From contig CALUMH010000005.1 in NCBI GenBank assembly GCA_944321685.1, positions 56,441-120,440 of the forward strand: a stretch of DNA of 64,000 bases, given 5' to 3'. Within the stretch, counting starts at the first letter, position 1. The number at the start of each line of letters is the position of its first letter. The notes below the pieces were generated by a model. The model was given only the letters and a program-made list of their open reading frames with translations, was not told where the DNA came from and made no database searches. This document shows, in pieces, positions 63,904 to 64,000 of this stretch. This DNA is from an uncultured Muribaculaceae bacterium. Lineage in GTDB: Bacteria > Bacteroidota > Bacteroidia > Bacteroidales > Muribaculaceae. Both the position numbers and the translations under genes were made by a program.

Positions 63904-63934
63904 ACACCCAATAATGTAAAGTTGGGTGTTTTTG
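63904..63934 (+). terminator. Terminator after tRNA-Ser
   Basis: ACACCCAA pairs with TTGGGTGT around a ten-base loop, followed by TTTTT. From 63935 to the window end I see nothing else. Confidence 0.75.
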
Positions 63935-64000
63935 TATTATTTAGGAAAAACGCCGACAACGGTACAGAGTTAATGCTAAGTAGAGGTGCTTAGGAAAAAG

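Noticed and set aside
63769..64000. Integration (att) site of a mobile element at tRNA-Ser
   Set aside because: There is no integrase, no direct repeat of the tRNA 3' end in the visible 144 bases, and only a terminator follows.

Overview
The window looks like chromosomal DNA of a gut-type member of the Bacteroidales, possibly Muribaculaceae-like; the family-level guess is weak. The evidence is the recurrent Bacteroidetes -7 promoter box TAnnTTTG, the near absence of Shine-Dalgarno sequences, TonB-dependent receptors paired with large surface lipoproteins, and Bacteroidales-type gene neighbours. There is no phage, insertion sequence, transposase, integrase or CRISPR array.

Layout. 1-4048: the end of argH, an aldo/keto reductase, a Rieske-like lipoprotein and an RtcB-type RNA ligase. 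4430-9752: an acyltransferase and a 957-residue collagen-like surface lipoprotein. Upstream of that lipoprotein lies a 385-bp segment bounded by perfect 27-bp inverted repeats and carrying an outward-facing promoter; I read it as a phase-variable promoter switch caught in the OFF orientation. 9753-16685: OPT transporter, a tiny membrane ORF, recA with bcp, a small outer-membrane protein, dihydroorotase and a dolichol-phosphate-mannose-synthase-like enzyme. 16901-21338: a MarR-controlled MFS tripartite exporter. 21465-25653: a likely four-gene operon (S24-type repressor, TGS-containing nucleoside kinase, CE2-like esterase, nitroreductase lipoprotein). 25731-28346: a GH43 enzyme and a DUF456 membrane protein.

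28487-33805 and 43284-48407 hold two parallel modules, each a TonB-dependent receptor followed by a large OB-fold-like surface lipoprotein. The second is divergent from a secreted endonuclease/exonuclease/phosphatase-family enzyme (48787). Together they suggest uptake of nucleic-acid-derived or phosphorylated material, which is an inference. Between them are an AcrAB-TolC-like RND operon (34342-40057), a calcineurin-like phosphoesterase and a GH5 mannanase-like enzyme. 50016-59540: a glycosyltransferase, an HTH-Fic protein beside a 28-bp perfect palindrome, and a second RND operon flanked by two AraC regulators. 59595-63856: two membrane proteins, rsmA, mgtE and tRNA-Ser(GGA).

Several intergenic regions carry modular palindromic repeats: a 70-310 bp family with GGGTGT-type ends (four copies) and a GTAGAGACG palindrome family. 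Start codons were moved downstream of the longest possible ORF for several genes where the promoter, signal peptide or family length required it.
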